From an uncultured Lachnospiraceae bacterium (GTDB taxonomy: Bacteria > Bacillota > Clostridia > Lachnospirales > Lachnospiraceae), in contig CANTEW010000002.1 of NCBI GenBank assembly GCA_947652925.1, positions 1 through 64,000 of the forward strand: 64,000 nt of DNA. Direction: 5' to 3'. Position 1 is the stretch's first letter; every line of letters starts with the position of its first letter. Shown here piece after piece: positions 1 to 9,137 of the stretch. Under the pieces are notes generated by a model. It was given only the letters and a program-made list of their open reading frames with translations, did not search any database and was not told the DNA's origin. Position numbers and translations under genes: made by a program.

Positions 1-110
1 CAATATAATCTTTCAAAAACATCCCCTAAATGAACTGTTTTTACAATCTATGCACATCCAGGAGGGATTAGAATCGCAACAGAGACGATATGAGATATCT
101 TTGAGATAGA

Positions 111-138
111 GCCTGTATCCATATGATCTGATACAGGC
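111..138. terminator. Hairpin near the left edge, possible terminator
   Basis: A perfect 9-bp inverted repeat (GCCTGTATC, 10-base loop, GATACAGGC) lies just past the 3' end of the minus-strand glycosyltransferase gene. There is no T-run on either side, so termination is only a guess. I see nothing else in bases 1-205. Confidence 0.3.
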
Positions 139-205
139 CCAACTGCTAAACTGGAAATCATATAATCTTGAATCGTTTAAAGATATATGCTAAAATGTAA
201 GCAGT

Positions 206-1180
206 TCATCGCTCCTTGTGGGAAGCGGAAGCTGTCTCACACAGAGTGAGCCTTTCTGTGGGAAACTTTTCCTGGCAGCGGATATCCAGGATAGGCAGGG
301 TATTGCGAGCGTTTTCATACCAGTCCCTGGCATTTTCATGATCCTGTATCTCCATATAATAGTCCCCGGCTTCGATGCATAATTCTGCACAAGGTGCCGC
401 GGCAATGCCGTTGAGACAGAGGCTGAGAAACTCTGGATAGTTTTTTTTGATCCGGTTTATCCGGGCCAATATACACAGAGCTTCCATATGCTCATCTTCG
501 CTGCGGGTGGGATCCTGCATGCTTTTATGGAAAAAGCTTTCAGCCTCCTTGAGTTCTTCAGGAGTCCCTGCTATATAAAGTTCCCTGGCATACATATTGT
601 GCAGGCGGGCAGACAGGCGAAAACCTTTTTGGACAGAGGATCTTAAGATCTTAAGATCCCGGCTGGCATGACTGCTGTCCGGCATGTGGAGGATCTCGAT
701 ATCGCTGTCATAGACGACAGGCTGGAGGCGTACCGTTTCGTGTACAGGATCGATCCACTTAAATGTCCGCAGACGTTTGAACAATTTGGGACGGTAGTCT
801 TTTTCAAAATTTTCCGTGGTCCTGTGGTCATGACGGTTTACATAGATCATTTGGACGATCTCGATCTCCGGCAGGAGCGTCTGTTTTAACTGGGAAAATT
901 TTCGACGGGCCTCAGGGGCTAAGACTTCGTCGGCATCCGGTGCATAGATGTAATCACACTGTGCCAGAGAAAAAGCATGATTCCGCGCATGGGCAAAATC
1001 GTCTCTCCATTGGTAGTCATAGATACGGTCGGTATAGCCCTCCGCTATCTTCCTGGTATCATCAGTGGATCCGGTATCCACAATGACCAGTTCGTCCCAC
1101 AGACCCTGCAGGGAATCCAAACACCTTGCCAGGTGTTTTTCTTCGTTTTTTACGATCATACACACACTAATAGTGATCAT
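206..1180 (-). CDS. Family 2 glycosyltransferase with C-terminal TPR-like region
   Basis: A predicted cytoplasmic GT-A fold glycosyltransferase of 324 residues. Residues 1-95 carry the GT2 signature: a VCMIVKNEE start, VDTGSTDDT near 34-42, and a DADE metal/nucleotide-sugar motif at 82-85. From about residue 195 the protein is helical with repeated A/L/Y spacing (AESFFHK, ALCILARI, AGDYYMEI), which resembles TPR repeats. This GT2-TPR layout is known in Firmicutes polysaccharide and glycoprotein loci. The gene is divergent from the sugar-phosphate transferase at 1256, with a 75-bp shared upstream region, which fits a glycan-assembly role. The sugar and acceptor cannot be told from sequence. 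Confidence 0.8.
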   Translation of the reverse strand: MITISVCMIVKNEEKHLARCLDSLQGLWDELVIVDTGSTDDTRKIAEGYTDRIYDYQWRDDFAHARNHAFSLAQCDYIYAPDADEVLAPEARRKFSQLKQTLLPEIEIVQMIYVNRHDHRTTENFEKDYRPKLFKRLRTFKWIDPVHETVRLQPVVYDSDIEILHMPDSSHASRDLKILRSSVQKGFRLSARLHNMYARELYIAGTPEELKEAESFFHKSMQDPTRSEDEHMEALCILARINRIKKNYPEFLSLCLNGIAAAPCAELCIEAGDYYMEIQDHENARDWYENARNTLPILDIRCQEKFPTERLTLCETASASHKER

Positions 1181-1255
1181 GGCGATCCTCCTTCATCAGA
1201 TTTCTTTTCATTGTGGATGATTTACATCGGATCGTCAAGAATGTGAGAGGTACAA

Positions 1256-2665
1256 ATGGGAAAAAAATACGAAAGCACGCCCGGATTATTGGCATTGGAT
1301 CTAGTGTCCCTTGTACTTTCCTATGTTATCGGGTATTATATACGGTTCCATACATTAGGAGGGATCTTGGAGGAACAGCTCTACCGGATCGTTATCGCCT
1401 GTCTGCTGCTGATCTATCTATGCGTGGCCCTGCTCACAGATTGTCTGGAAAAACTAATGGAACGGAGCTATGGGAAAGAGATCCTCCTGGTCTTCCAGAT
1501 AAATTGTATACTTGCCGTCGCTCTAGCGCTGATACTCTATTTCCTCCATATCGCAGGCGATTATTCACGTATGTTCTACGGAGTGATCTTCGTCTCCAAT
1601 GTCACGCTGATGGCTCTGCTGCGCTGCCTGTATAAAAAGATCCTGTGGAAATATTATTCTGTGGAGAAATTCGCCAAGCGTTTTTTGATCTTGACCACCG
1701 GAGAGCTGGCCGGACGTGTATATAACGAATTGACCGGCTCCGTACCTGCTGATTACAGCCTGGTGGGGATGGTCCTGCTGGACGGCAGGAAAAAAGCTGT
1801 CCCCAGCAAACTGCGGAAAATGGTCGTGGCCGACCGGACTTGTATGTACGACTATATCCGCACAGGCGCCATTGACGAAGTCTTCATCAGCGTCAATGAC
1901 TATCCTGTCCGCGAGATCGAGGACATCATCCTGACGCTGCAGCATATGGGTATCGTCGTAAATGTGAACATCCAGACTTTTGGATTAAAGACCAGAGAGA
2001 AAGCCTTGCGGGAATTCGGCACACACTCTGTATTGACATACAGCACGAATATGTTTGACAATACATCTCTGTTCCTGAAAAGAGGGATGGATATCATCGG
2101 GAGCCTGTTCGGCCTGTTTTTTACAGCGATCCTGATGGTGATCATCGGACCGATGATCTACCTGGAATCCCCGGGTCCTGTGATCTTCTCCCAGATCCGT
2201 ATCGGAAAGAACGGCAGACGGTTTAAGATCTATAAATTCCGTTCCATGTATATGGATGCGGAAGAACGGAAAAAAGAACTGATGGAACAAAATGAGATGC
2301 AGGGACAGATGTTTAAGATGACCAATGACCCCCGTATAACGAAAGTGGGCGCATTCATCCGGCGGACCAGTATCGATGAATTCCCGCAGTTTTTCAATGT
2401 TTTTAAAGGCGATATGAGCCTGGTGGGCACCAGGCCGCCCACGGAGGACGAATTTCTCCATTATACGAATGAACAGAAGCGCCGCCTGAGCTTAAAACCA
2501 GGCATCACCGGTCTCTGGCAGGTGAGCGGGCGCAGCGACATCACTGATTTTGACGAAGTTGTAAAACTGGATCTGCAGTACATAGATAATTGGTCCATGT
2601 GGCAGGATATCAAGATCATCGGAAAGACGATCTGGACCGTGGCCCGGGCATCTGGTGCCCATTAA
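1256..2665 (+). CDS. Polyprenyl-phosphate glycosyl-1-phosphate transferase (CpsE/WbaP type)
   Basis: This 469-residue integral membrane protein should start a polysaccharide repeat unit by moving a sugar-1-phosphate from a nucleotide sugar to undecaprenyl phosphate. Four hydrophobic segments occupy about residues 10-130, a nucleotide-binding-like region follows, and a fifth membrane helix begins after KRGMDIIG (about 275). The C-terminal catalytic domain has the family motifs: PVIFSQIRIGKNG, FKIYKFRSM, the Asp-Glu pair in SIDEFPQ, MSLVGTRPP and GITGLWQVSGR. Length and domain order match full-length WbaP/CpsE proteins. The start follows GAGAGG seven bases upstream. No other capsule genes sit directly downstream, so the locus may be split. 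Confidence 0.92.
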   Translation: MGKKYESTPGLLALDLVSLVLSYVIGYYIRFHTLGGILEEQLYRIVIACLLLIYLCVALLTDCLEKLMERSYGKEILLVFQINCILAVALALILYFLHIAGDYSRMFYGVIFVSNVTLMALLRCLYKKILWKYYSVEKFAKRFLILTTGELAGRVYNELTGSVPADYSLVGMVLLDGRKKAVPSKLRKMVVADRTCMYDYIRTGAIDEVFISVNDYPVREIEDIILTLQHMGIVVNVNIQTFGLKTREKALREFGTHSVLTYSTNMFDNTSLFLKRGMDIIGSLFGLFFTAILMVIIGPMIYLESPGPVIFSQIRIGKNGRRFKIYKFRSMYMDAEERKKELMEQNEMQGQMFKMTNDPRITKVGAFIRRTSIDEFPQFFNVFKGDMSLVGTRPPTEDEFLHYTNEQKRRLSLKPGITGLWQVSGRSDITDFDEVVKLDLQYIDNWSMWQDIKIIGKTIWTVARASGAH

Positions 2666-2688
2666 GTGGATCTTCTTGCAGATAATTC

Positions 2689-2718
2689 TTGTCATGGATA
2701 TCTATCCAGGTGTATAAT
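2689..2718 (+). promoter_or_regulatory. Sigma-A-like promoter for the lytic transglycosylase gene
   Basis: A TTGTCA box (2689-2694), an 18-base spacer and a consensus TATAAT (2713-2718) lie 35 bases before the start codon at 2753. AAGGTGAGGGG is the ribosome site. Confidence 0.65.
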
Positions 2719-2752
2719 AGATATGTTCTATAAGTTTGAAAGGTGAGGGGAA

Positions 2753-3529
2753 ATGAGTTTTAGTCTAAATAAAGTGATCAGCAATGGGACCACCCAGCAA
2801 AATGACCAGAACAACCAGATCGTCACTTCCGTCCGTACTGAAGAAAGCAGTACTTTCGGTAATCTTCTGGCCAACGCCATCAGCCGCTGTTTTGCGGATT
2901 CCATTGCCAGTTATAAAGAAAAACAAGAAGCGGCAAAAGCTGCATCCGTCCAAAATACAGTGACCGGCAGCAGACAAGCAGCCGCTAGCTTTCAGATGTC
3001 AGAGAGCATGGACGCTATCTTCCAGGAAGCGGCCAATACATATGGAGTTTCGGTAAATCTGTTGAAAGCTGTGGGGATGGCTGAGTCGAATTTTAACCAG
3101 TATGCCCAATCGGGGGCGGGCGCCCAGGGCGTGATGCAGTTGATGCCGGCCACAGCCGCCAGCCTAGGCGTGACAGACCCTTTTGACGCCCGTCAGAACA
3201 TCATGGGCGGCGCCAAACTCCTGGCGCAAAATCTGTCTATGTACGGCGGGAATATAGATCTGGCTCTGGCTGCCTATAACGCAGGCCCCGGCAATGTAGC
3301 CGCATATGGAGGGATACCACCTTTTGCCGAGACACAGAATTATGTAGTGAAAGTAAAACAGTATATGGGTTCAGATATATCCACAGGACAGACTGTACAG
3401 ACCACAGCCGCTGCCTCCAGCAGTGCTGCGCAAAATGCTGTCGCCCAGAACAATAAAGAGGACGACAATGGCGTCAATTTCCTCTCAGACGCCGTGGAGC
3501 GTGTACGGATACAATCTCAGATGATCTGA
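2753..3529 (+). CDS. Lytic transglycosylase (SLT domain) without a signal peptide
   Basis: A 258-residue protein with a central SLT/lysozyme-like domain at about residues 85-215, which would cleave peptidoglycan between MurNAc and GlcNAc. The catalytic Glu is E111 in MAESNFN, followed by GAQGVMQLMPATA (123-135) and ALAAYNAGPGNV (about 171-182), all diagnostic of the family. The first 80 residues are polar and Gln/Ser-rich and the tail is Ala/Ser/Gln-rich. No N-terminal signal peptide or membrane helix is visible, which is unusual for a cell-wall enzyme and suggests non-Sec export or release. It has its own promoter and a strong terminator, so it is probably monocistronic. Confidence 0.85.
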   Translation: MSFSLNKVISNGTTQQNDQNNQIVTSVRTEESSTFGNLLANAISRCFADSIASYKEKQEAAKAASVQNTVTGSRQAAASFQMSESMDAIFQEAANTYGVSVNLLKAVGMAESNFNQYAQSGAGAQGVMQLMPATAASLGVTDPFDARQNIMGGAKLLAQNLSMYGGNIDLALAAYNAGPGNVAAYGGIPPFAETQNYVVKVKQYMGSDISTGQTVQTTAAASSSAAQNAVAQNNKEDDNGVNFLSDAVERVRIQSQMI

Positions 3530-3538
3530 CAATATACC

Positions 3539-3577
3539 AAAAGGCAGGATCCTATCTCTATAAGGATCCTGCCTTTT
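3539..3577. terminator. Bidirectional rho-independent terminator
   Basis: AAGGCAGGATCCT (3541-3553) pairs perfectly with AGGATCCTGCCTT (3563-3575). Extra A/T pairs extend it, giving a T-run on either strand. It separates the converging transglycosylase and M15 peptidase genes. Confidence 0.85.
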
Positions 3578-3611
3578 ATATCTGTATGTTCCATGACTGC
3601 TGATAAATGAT

Positions 3612-4487
3612 CTATGTCCCGAAATATGAAAAATGCATATAATCCTGGTAGCTATCTGACCAGATCCCTTGCGAAAATCCATATTTTTTGAGGATCCGTG
3701 CCACTTCCCCATTCTTTGCGATAGAATACGGGTCTTTTTTCGGCCGCCAGTATTTTCCCACAAGAGCCTGTCCATCCCTGACCTGATAATTTTCATCCGG
3801 GTTGATATCGATAGCCGTGCCATCGTAATGCTCAGAACGTCCATCACCATAACGCCAGCCGCCCAGATAATGGATAGGGAATTTCCCCGGACTTTTGTAG
3901 ATCTCGTTAAAAGCACGTTTCACCGTACTCACAAGATTCTTGTGGACGTAGATCGTCCATGTACGCGTGATCTTCGCCCCTTTTTTTCCACTGGCAAAGT
4001 CCCACGTCTTGACGGTGACTGCCCTCATGTCTTTATAAGAGGCGCTCTGATCTTTATAAAAACGTCCGTATTTCTCATAGGAAACTTCTTTCCCATAGAT
4101 GGCGATATTTTTGTTGATATATCCCTGGACTGGGTTTGACCAGGCACCATATACGGTCTTCTTTTTCACTGTCCGGTATGCCCGCACTTTATACGTATAC
4201 ATGACGTTGGGGAGATGTCCCCCGATATCCAGCCGGGTGACTTTGCCGCCAGGTACCTTTTTATACTTATACCTGCCGGAAGCGGCTTTATAGGCCACCT
4301 GGTAACCGCTGGCTCTGGGTACACTCTTCCAGATCACACGCTGACAGTCTGCTGTCCTGGTCTTGACATTCTTGACTCTGGTCCCACCCACTGTGGCCGC
4401 CTGTACTTGCAGGGTCATCCCCATGAGCAATAACAGCGCCACTGTAAGGAATACCCCTTTTCTCATAAAGCCTTTCTTTATCTCCAT
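3612..4487 (-). CDS. Secreted M15-type peptidase with N-terminal fibronectin III-like domain
   Basis: A 291-residue exported protein. A basic N-terminus and hydrophobic stretch ending VQA at about residue 30 form a signal peptide. Residues about 35-125 resemble a fibronectin type III domain (VIWKSVPRASGYQVAYK, VMYTYKVRAYRTV). The C-terminal part has the M15 (D-Ala-D-Ala carboxypeptidase/VanY-like) zinc pattern SEHYDGTAIDIN (His and Asp ligands) and a final YMHFSYF His. It probably trims peptidoglycan stem peptides. I chose the second ATG (4487) because AGGGGA lies 7-8 bases upstream of it and only 2 before the first. It ends the minus-strand group after the NYN-LOTUS and YjfB-like genes. Confidence 0.78.
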   Translation of the reverse strand: MEIKKGFMRKGVFLTVALLLLMGMTLQVQAATVGGTRVKNVKTRTADCQRVIWKSVPRASGYQVAYKAASGRYKYKKVPGGKVTRLDIGGHLPNVMYTYKVRAYRTVKKKTVYGAWSNPVQGYINKNIAIYGKEVSYEKYGRFYKDQSASYKDMRAVTVKTWDFASGKKGAKITRTWTIYVHKNLVSTVKRAFNEIYKSPGKFPIHYLGGWRYGDGRSEHYDGTAIDINPDENYQVRDGQALVGKYWRPKKDPYSIAKNGEVARILKKYGFSQGIWSDSYQDYMHFSYFGT

Positions 4488-4499
4488 GGCCATTTCCCC

Positions 4500-4688
4500 T
4501 TAAGCATATACATCGATCATATGCTCTGTGGGCGGCTGCATAGCTGCGTCCACGCCATCCATGATCACATTCAGGCTCTCTTCCTGGGATTCCATTGCTT
4601 TTTTCAACAGGGAGATCGAGACATCCTGCTGCACTTTTGCCGCACTCAATCCCATACTCGCCGCTGCGATCGACATTGTCAGATCCAT
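4500..4688 (-). CDS. YjfB-like putative motility protein (62 aa)
   Basis: A small 62-residue protein that starts MDLTMSIAAASMGLSAAKVQQ and continues with VSISLLKKAME and a conserved-looking IMDGVDAA segment. This matches the YjfB family ('putative motility protein'), which is common in Firmicutes but of unproven function. It is helical, soluble and lacks a signal peptide. It sits 12 bases after the NYN-LOTUS gene and 12 before the peptidase gene, in the same direction, so co-transcription is likely. No flagellar genes are visible nearby. Confidence 0.72.
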   Translation of the reverse strand: MDLTMSIAAASMGLSAAKVQQDVSISLLKKAMESQEESLNVIMDGVDAAMQPPTEHMIDVYA

Positions 4689-4700
4689 ATATCTCCTCCT

Positions 4701-5675
4701 TTACTTGCTGCATTTCCTGGCCATCTTCTGACGCTGATCCGTCTCGTAGACTTCAACGCCGTCCATACTCTGTACGAATTTGGACAGCTGGGAATACCCA
4801 TACTGTTTGACCCGGAAATTCTTAAATTTACTGTGGATCTCATTGCTGAGCTGGTTCATGCCAATACCTTTCTTGCCGTGTTTGCTCACCTCAGCTTTAA
4901 TATATTTTATGATCTCTCCTTTAGTCTTATCGTCACTTTTTACTGATAATATAATAGTGTTCTCCACTCTTTTTAAGTCAAAGATACCACAATCCTCCAA
5001 AAAGCGCGACAATGAACTATAACCAAAATTGCGCACATCAAAGTCTGGGTATTTGTTGAGCAGACGGTTTCCGATCTCGCCTAAACTCGACTCTTTGCCC
5101 TTATCTTCATTATCACTGATCATACCGATGATCGTACTTATGATCTGACGGCTCCTGTCAGGCCCCTGGTCACTTTTGCCCGCGTCTGTCTTCTTACCGG
5201 TGGTCTCTGCGCCCTCCTGGATCTCCTCTCCCTTTTCTTCCTCCTCCAGCAATACCTCCAGATTCGTAAATATCGTACAGGAACTCCGAAAAGAAAGGGG
5301 TGTCTTCTCCTCTCCCATCCCGATCACTGTCATCCCCGATTCCCGCAGACGGCTGGCAAGACGGGTAAAATCGCTGTCACTGGACACCAGGCAGAACCCA
5401 TCCACCTGCTGGCTGTACAAAATATCCATGGCATCGATGATCATCGCAGAGTCTGTCGCATTTTTTCCCGTCGTATTTGCAAACTGCTGGATGGGGACAA
5501 TGGAATGCTCCAGGAGCTTCCCCTTCCAGCGCGAAGCTTTCGTATCTGTCCAGTCACCATAAATCCTTTTGTATGTGGTCGTCCCATATTTGCTCAGCTC
5601 ATCTAAGATAACGGAAATATATTTGGCTGAAACATTGTCAGAATCGATCAGCAGTGCGAATCTTTTATCTGTCAT
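4701..5675 (-). CDS. NYN (PIN-like) nuclease domain protein with two OST-HTH/LOTUS domains
   Basis: A 324-residue predicted RNA-processing protein. Residues 5-140 form a NYN/LabA-like PIN-fold domain with acidic residues of the expected active site: D11 and D13 (LLIDSDN), D75/D81/D84 and D100/D102 (SSDSDF). An acidic, Lys-rich linker follows. Two OST-HTH/LOTUS repeats close the protein, each with the signature GYSSLSRFLED or GYSQLSKFVQS, near 210-245 and 285-320. The family pairs an RNase domain with RNA-binding domains. I place the start at 5675, six codons inside the longest frame, because GGGAGAGG lies just upstream. It heads the group with the YjfB-like and M15 genes. Confidence 0.85.
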   Translation of the reverse strand: MTDKRFALLIDSDNVSAKYISVILDELSKYGTTTYKRIYGDWTDTKASRWKGKLLEHSIVPIQQFANTTGKNATDSAMIIDAMDILYSQQVDGFCLVSSDSDFTRLASRLRESGMTVIGMGEEKTPLSFRSSCTIFTNLEVLLEEEEKGEEIQEGAETTGKKTDAGKSDQGPDRSRQIISTIIGMISDNEDKGKESSLGEIGNRLLNKYPDFDVRNFGYSSLSRFLEDCGIFDLKRVENTIILSVKSDDKTKGEIIKYIKAEVSKHGKKGIGMNQLSNEIHSKFKNFRVKQYGYSQLSKFVQSMDGVEVYETDQRQKMARKCSK

Positions 5676-5748
5676 ACACCTCTCCCTGTACAATTTGTTG
5701 GTAATGTCCTTATCATACCATTATTTCCCACTAGAAGCAAACTGGAAT

Positions 5749-7233
5749 TTATCTTTCTGGGCCGTGCCCACTGCCATGATGACGCGCCATGATACCTAAA
5801 AAAATAAAATAAAGAGGTGTTGTGAACACCTGGGGATTATTGACCAGTCCCTGCATCAGATACGCCAGGATGCCTATGCATCCGAGCAGGAGTACCTGTG
5901 CCTCCTTTCTCCCGCGCAGACAGGAGATAAATAAAGACACCTGCATACCCATATAGGACGCCGCCCCCATGACCCCCGTCACCGCCAAAAACTGCAGGCA
6001 TTCATTGTGCGCATCAATGAACGGATCCTGGTACAGCGCTTCCATCTCCGCACCATAAGCATTCTTTATAGATTGAAAAAAACAATTGGGTCCATATCCG
6101 AAGATCTTATACAAAAGCGGATACTCTCTAAAATTCCAAAGCGTCCTTTTCCAGATATATCCCCGGGAATTTCCAAAGGCATCTTCCATCGGAAAGATCT
6201 GGCCGATCAGCAGGAGTGCGCTGACCGCCACCGCTCCCGCCAGCAGCCAGCTCCCATATCTTCTCACCGGATCCAGGGATCTCTCTTTCATCGAACGGGG
6301 ATCAGCCACTGTGAAAAAAAAGACCAGCAGGGCAAGACCCAACGCCAAAAGTACCTTTTCATCTATGAGCGCATAGAGCATCCCCTGTCCGCGCAGATCT
6401 TCTATATACTTATTGCCCCATCCGGTCACCTTATCCAGCCACTCTGTGACCTTCATGAACGTCAGCCCGCAAAAAAAAGCCGCCGCTACCCCGCACCATT
6501 TCAACAGTCCGCCTTCCCTCATGGATATGCCTAAGAGCAAGAGCATCCCACTGCCCACTGCCAGCAGCCAGCTGTCGCTCCGGGTGCAGCAGCATGCATA
6601 GACACCCAATACAGAGGCACTCCAAAAACAGATCTTTGTCAGACGCCCCTGCCCCAGATGATACAGCCCCATCATGAGTGCCGTACACACGCCTGAATAG
6701 CCGGAATTGATGTTGATGTTCCCCATCGTCCCGATAAAATACATATGCTGGGCCGGATCCAGGCTCTCGTACATCCCTAATGGGTCAAGACCCCAGAGAT
6801 CACATACGACCAGAAGCCACATCCCGCTATTTGCCACCAAAAATGTCCACAACAAGACTCCGCTCTCTTTATAAAATCTTGATACAACGATATACACACC
6901 CCCGCACAAGAGCAGATAAGCGCCGCCCAGACGTCTCCCACTATTTCCCCAGAAAGCCTCTCCCCTTTCCGGACTGATCATGCACGAGATCAGGACCGTC
7001 AAAAGGAAGAGCATCACGCATATATCCGTTGGCAGGATTCTCCTTTTCCAACGTGGGTCCCCATACCCTAATAAGACAACGCTTACGAGGAACAGTATGG
7101 ATACAGCCTGGAAAAAACTCTTTTTCGCTGATACGATATCCAGATAATCATCTCTGAAAAAAAAGGGGAATATCCCCACCATGAAGATCAGGTACAGTAA
7201 CGTGATATTCTCAAGCAATCTTTTTCTTATCAT
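5749..7233 (-). CDS. O-antigen ligase/Wzy polymerase-like membrane protein
   Basis: A 494-residue polytopic membrane protein with about 11-12 hydrophobic segments and a long extracytoplasmic loop. It has the Wzy_C-type features: an Arg-rich loop with CTRSDSWLLAVGSG, a GYGPNCFF segment, and AHNECLQFLAVTGVMG, where the HNxxL pattern is typical of the family. It probably polymerises or ligates surface polysaccharide on lipid carriers at the outer face of the membrane. It is in the same broad region as the GT2 and CpsE-type genes, supporting a glycan-assembly role. Exact substrate and enzyme type (polymerase or ligase) are not visible. Confidence 0.78.
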   Translation of the reverse strand: MIRKRLLENITLLYLIFMVGIFPFFFRDDYLDIVSAKKSFFQAVSILFLVSVVLLGYGDPRWKRRILPTDICVMLFLLTVLISCMISPERGEAFWGNSGRRLGGAYLLLCGGVYIVVSRFYKESGVLLWTFLVANSGMWLLVVCDLWGLDPLGMYESLDPAQHMYFIGTMGNININSGYSGVCTALMMGLYHLGQGRLTKICFWSASVLGVYACCCTRSDSWLLAVGSGMLLLLGISMREGGLLKWCGVAAAFFCGLTFMKVTEWLDKVTGWGNKYIEDLRGQGMLYALIDEKVLLALGLALLVFFFTVADPRSMKERSLDPVRRYGSWLLAGAVAVSALLLIGQIFPMEDAFGNSRGYIWKRTLWNFREYPLLYKIFGYGPNCFFQSIKNAYGAEMEALYQDPFIDAHNECLQFLAVTGVMGAASYMGMQVSLFISCLRGRKEAQVLLLGCIGILAYLMQGLVNNPQVFTTPLYFIFLGIMARHHGSGHGPER

Positions 7234-7253
7234 CCATGCCTCTCAAATGCCAT

Positions 7254-7285
7254 AAAAGAGGATGCATTCTAGAGCATCCCCTTTT
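7254..7285. terminator. Terminator hairpin between the Ig-like gene and the Wzy-like gene
   Basis: AAAAG-A-GGATGC pairs with GCATCC-C-CTTTT with one A/C mismatch and an 8-base loop. The arms give T-rich ends on either strand. On the minus strand it lies 17 bases after the Ig-like protein stop. Confidence 0.75.
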
Positions 7286-7301
7286 ATGTATCAGATAGAT
7301 T

Positions 7302-9038
7302 TTATTTTTTCTTTACAGTAACTGTAAACTTGGCTGTTGCACCACTCTTCATCGTCACGGTTATGACTGCCTTCCCTGGTTTCTTTCCTGTCACGACCCC
7401 TTTGTTGTTTACTGTGGCCACCTTCGTTTTATTGCTCACGCATTTTTTGATCTTGTCTTTTGCAGGGACCGTCTTACCTATCTTGATGGTCATCTTTTTC
7501 CCGACTTTTACTTTGCCTTTGCTCTTCACGAGCTTGACAGAAGCTGTGGGCGCTTTCTTCTTTACTGTGACTGAAAATTGTGCCTTTGCTCCATCCTGCA
7601 TGGTCACGGTTATGGTCGCTCTGCCTGACTTCTTAGCAGTCACCACACCTTTATTATCCACTGACGCAACTTTAGGCGCGCTGCTGCTGCATGCCTTGAT
7701 ACTGCTTGATGTGGATGCTGCCGCGTCTATCTGGATCTTGGTGGTCTTGCCCACCTCCAGAGTCTGTGATCTTTTCACCAATACAGCGGTCGCTGCTTTG
7801 ACTACTTTCACCCTAAAGGCCGCCTGCGCCCCGCTCTCTGTTTTCACTGTGATCGTCACACTGCCCTCTTTGATGCCTTTTACAACGCCTCCATCGGATA
7901 CTGTGGCGATACTCTTATCACTGCTGGTAAAAGTCACCAGATCCTGCTGAGGATTTTTGGCGGCGATGCCTATGGTCACTGTCTTACCGGCCTGGATCGA
8001 TGCACTCTTTGTCTTCAGAGTTATGGAAGCAGTGGATGTCACTTTTACCTTACAGGTAGCTGTCTTGCCGCCTGCTGCCGCAGTGATCACGGCCTCTCCT
8101 TTGCCCATCGCCTGGATGGTCGCCATCTTTGCTCCTGAGTCCTGGATGGCTGCCACTGCCGGGGCGCTGCTCTTCCATTCCACTTCCTGGATAGCCGCAT
8201 CACTGGGCGCAATCGCTGCAGTCAGTGTATCTTTGTCTCCTGTCTGCAGAGCTAAAGATGTCTTATCAAACCGGATACTCTGGACCGCCACTGCTTCGCC
8301 TACTGTCACTTTACAGGATACTGCCATCGTGCCCACTGTTGCTGTGATCGTCGCTTCACCTTTTGTCATGGCTGTGATAGCTATCGTTGACCTCTTTGAA
8401 TCTTCCACAGCCACTACCGCCGGGTCACTGCTCTTCCATTCTACATTTTGTATAGTGGCATTGCTGGGTTCCATCCTGACAGTCAGGTTTTCTTTTCCAC
8501 CTGCTTTCAGCTCCAGAGATGTCCTGCTGAGACTGATGCTTTTCGCCGCTATCTCCCTTGCCTTTACTACGTTTACAGTACAGGAAGCCTCTTTGCCGTT
8601 TATTGTTGCACGGATCGTCGTTGTTCCTTGGGACATTGCCGTTACGATCGCTGTTTTATCATCTAACTCTTTAACTCTCGCAACCCGGCCGTCACTCTCC
8701 CATCTCACCTTCTGATATGTCGCATAACCAGGTATGATCGTCGCGATCAATATACCTGTACTCCCCTCTGTCAGGTTCAGTTCCTTTTTATTAAGTTCTA
8801 TTTCTCTTACTGTTATGGGCTTGCCTTCTCCTGGAGTCTTGCCATCCTCTGGACTCTGTGCATTCTCCTGGCCTTTTGCCTGCTCTTGCTTCTGTTCATT
8901 TCCTTTTTCAGTCTCTTTGCCAGGTCCTGCTGCCCCAACATCCATCACGATCGTCATAGCGAAGATACACGCTGTCATTAAGAGTGCGAGCGCTTTCTTT
9001 AAACTGTTCTTTCCTACAGTCCACTGTAATTCTGTCAT
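7302..9038 (-). CDS. Secreted protein with about six Big_2 (bacterial Ig-like) repeats
   Basis: A 578-residue cell-surface or secreted protein. It has a signal peptide (KKALALLMTACIFAMTIV, cleavage near VGAA), then a Lys/Glu/Gln-rich linker to about residue 75. About six Big_2 domains of about 80-90 residues follow, each with a WKSSDPAVVAV-like turn and a GEATITAT/GKAVITVT strand. The last three are very Lys-rich with near-repeated KGVVTGKKPGKAVITVTMKSG blocks, the cause of its basic C-terminus. No LPXTG motif or SLH domain is seen, so anchoring is unknown. The start is set by GGAGG at ideal spacing. It lies 99 bases after the giant Ig-like gene in the same direction. Confidence 0.85.
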   Translation of the reverse strand: MTELQWTVGKNSLKKALALLMTACIFAMTIVMDVGAAGPGKETEKGNEQKQEQAKGQENAQSPEDGKTPGEGKPITVREIELNKKELNLTEGSTGILIATIIPGYATYQKVRWESDGRVARVKELDDKTAIVTAMSQGTTTIRATINGKEASCTVNVVKAREIAAKSISLSRTSLELKAGGKENLTVRMEPSNATIQNVEWKSSDPAVVAVEDSKRSTIAITAMTKGEATITATVGTMAVSCKVTVGEAVAVQSIRFDKTSLALQTGDKDTLTAAIAPSDAAIQEVEWKSSAPAVAAIQDSGAKMATIQAMGKGEAVITAAAGGKTATCKVKVTSTASITLKTKSASIQAGKTVTIGIAAKNPQQDLVTFTSSDKSIATVSDGGVVKGIKEGSVTITVKTESGAQAAFRVKVVKAATAVLVKRSQTLEVGKTTKIQIDAAASTSSSIKACSSSAPKVASVDNKGVVTAKKSGRATITVTMQDGAKAQFSVTVKKKAPTASVKLVKSKGKVKVGKKMTIKIGKTVPAKDKIKKCVSNKTKVATVNNKGVVTGKKPGKAVITVTMKSGATAKFTVTVKKK

Positions 9039-9137
9039 TTTTACCTCCTTTTTATCAAACAGAGCTCCAAGTTTTACGAAACAGATGTTTTACAAAGGGA
9101 CAGGTCTTGCAGACCCAGCCCTCTGCACATCGTAAAT

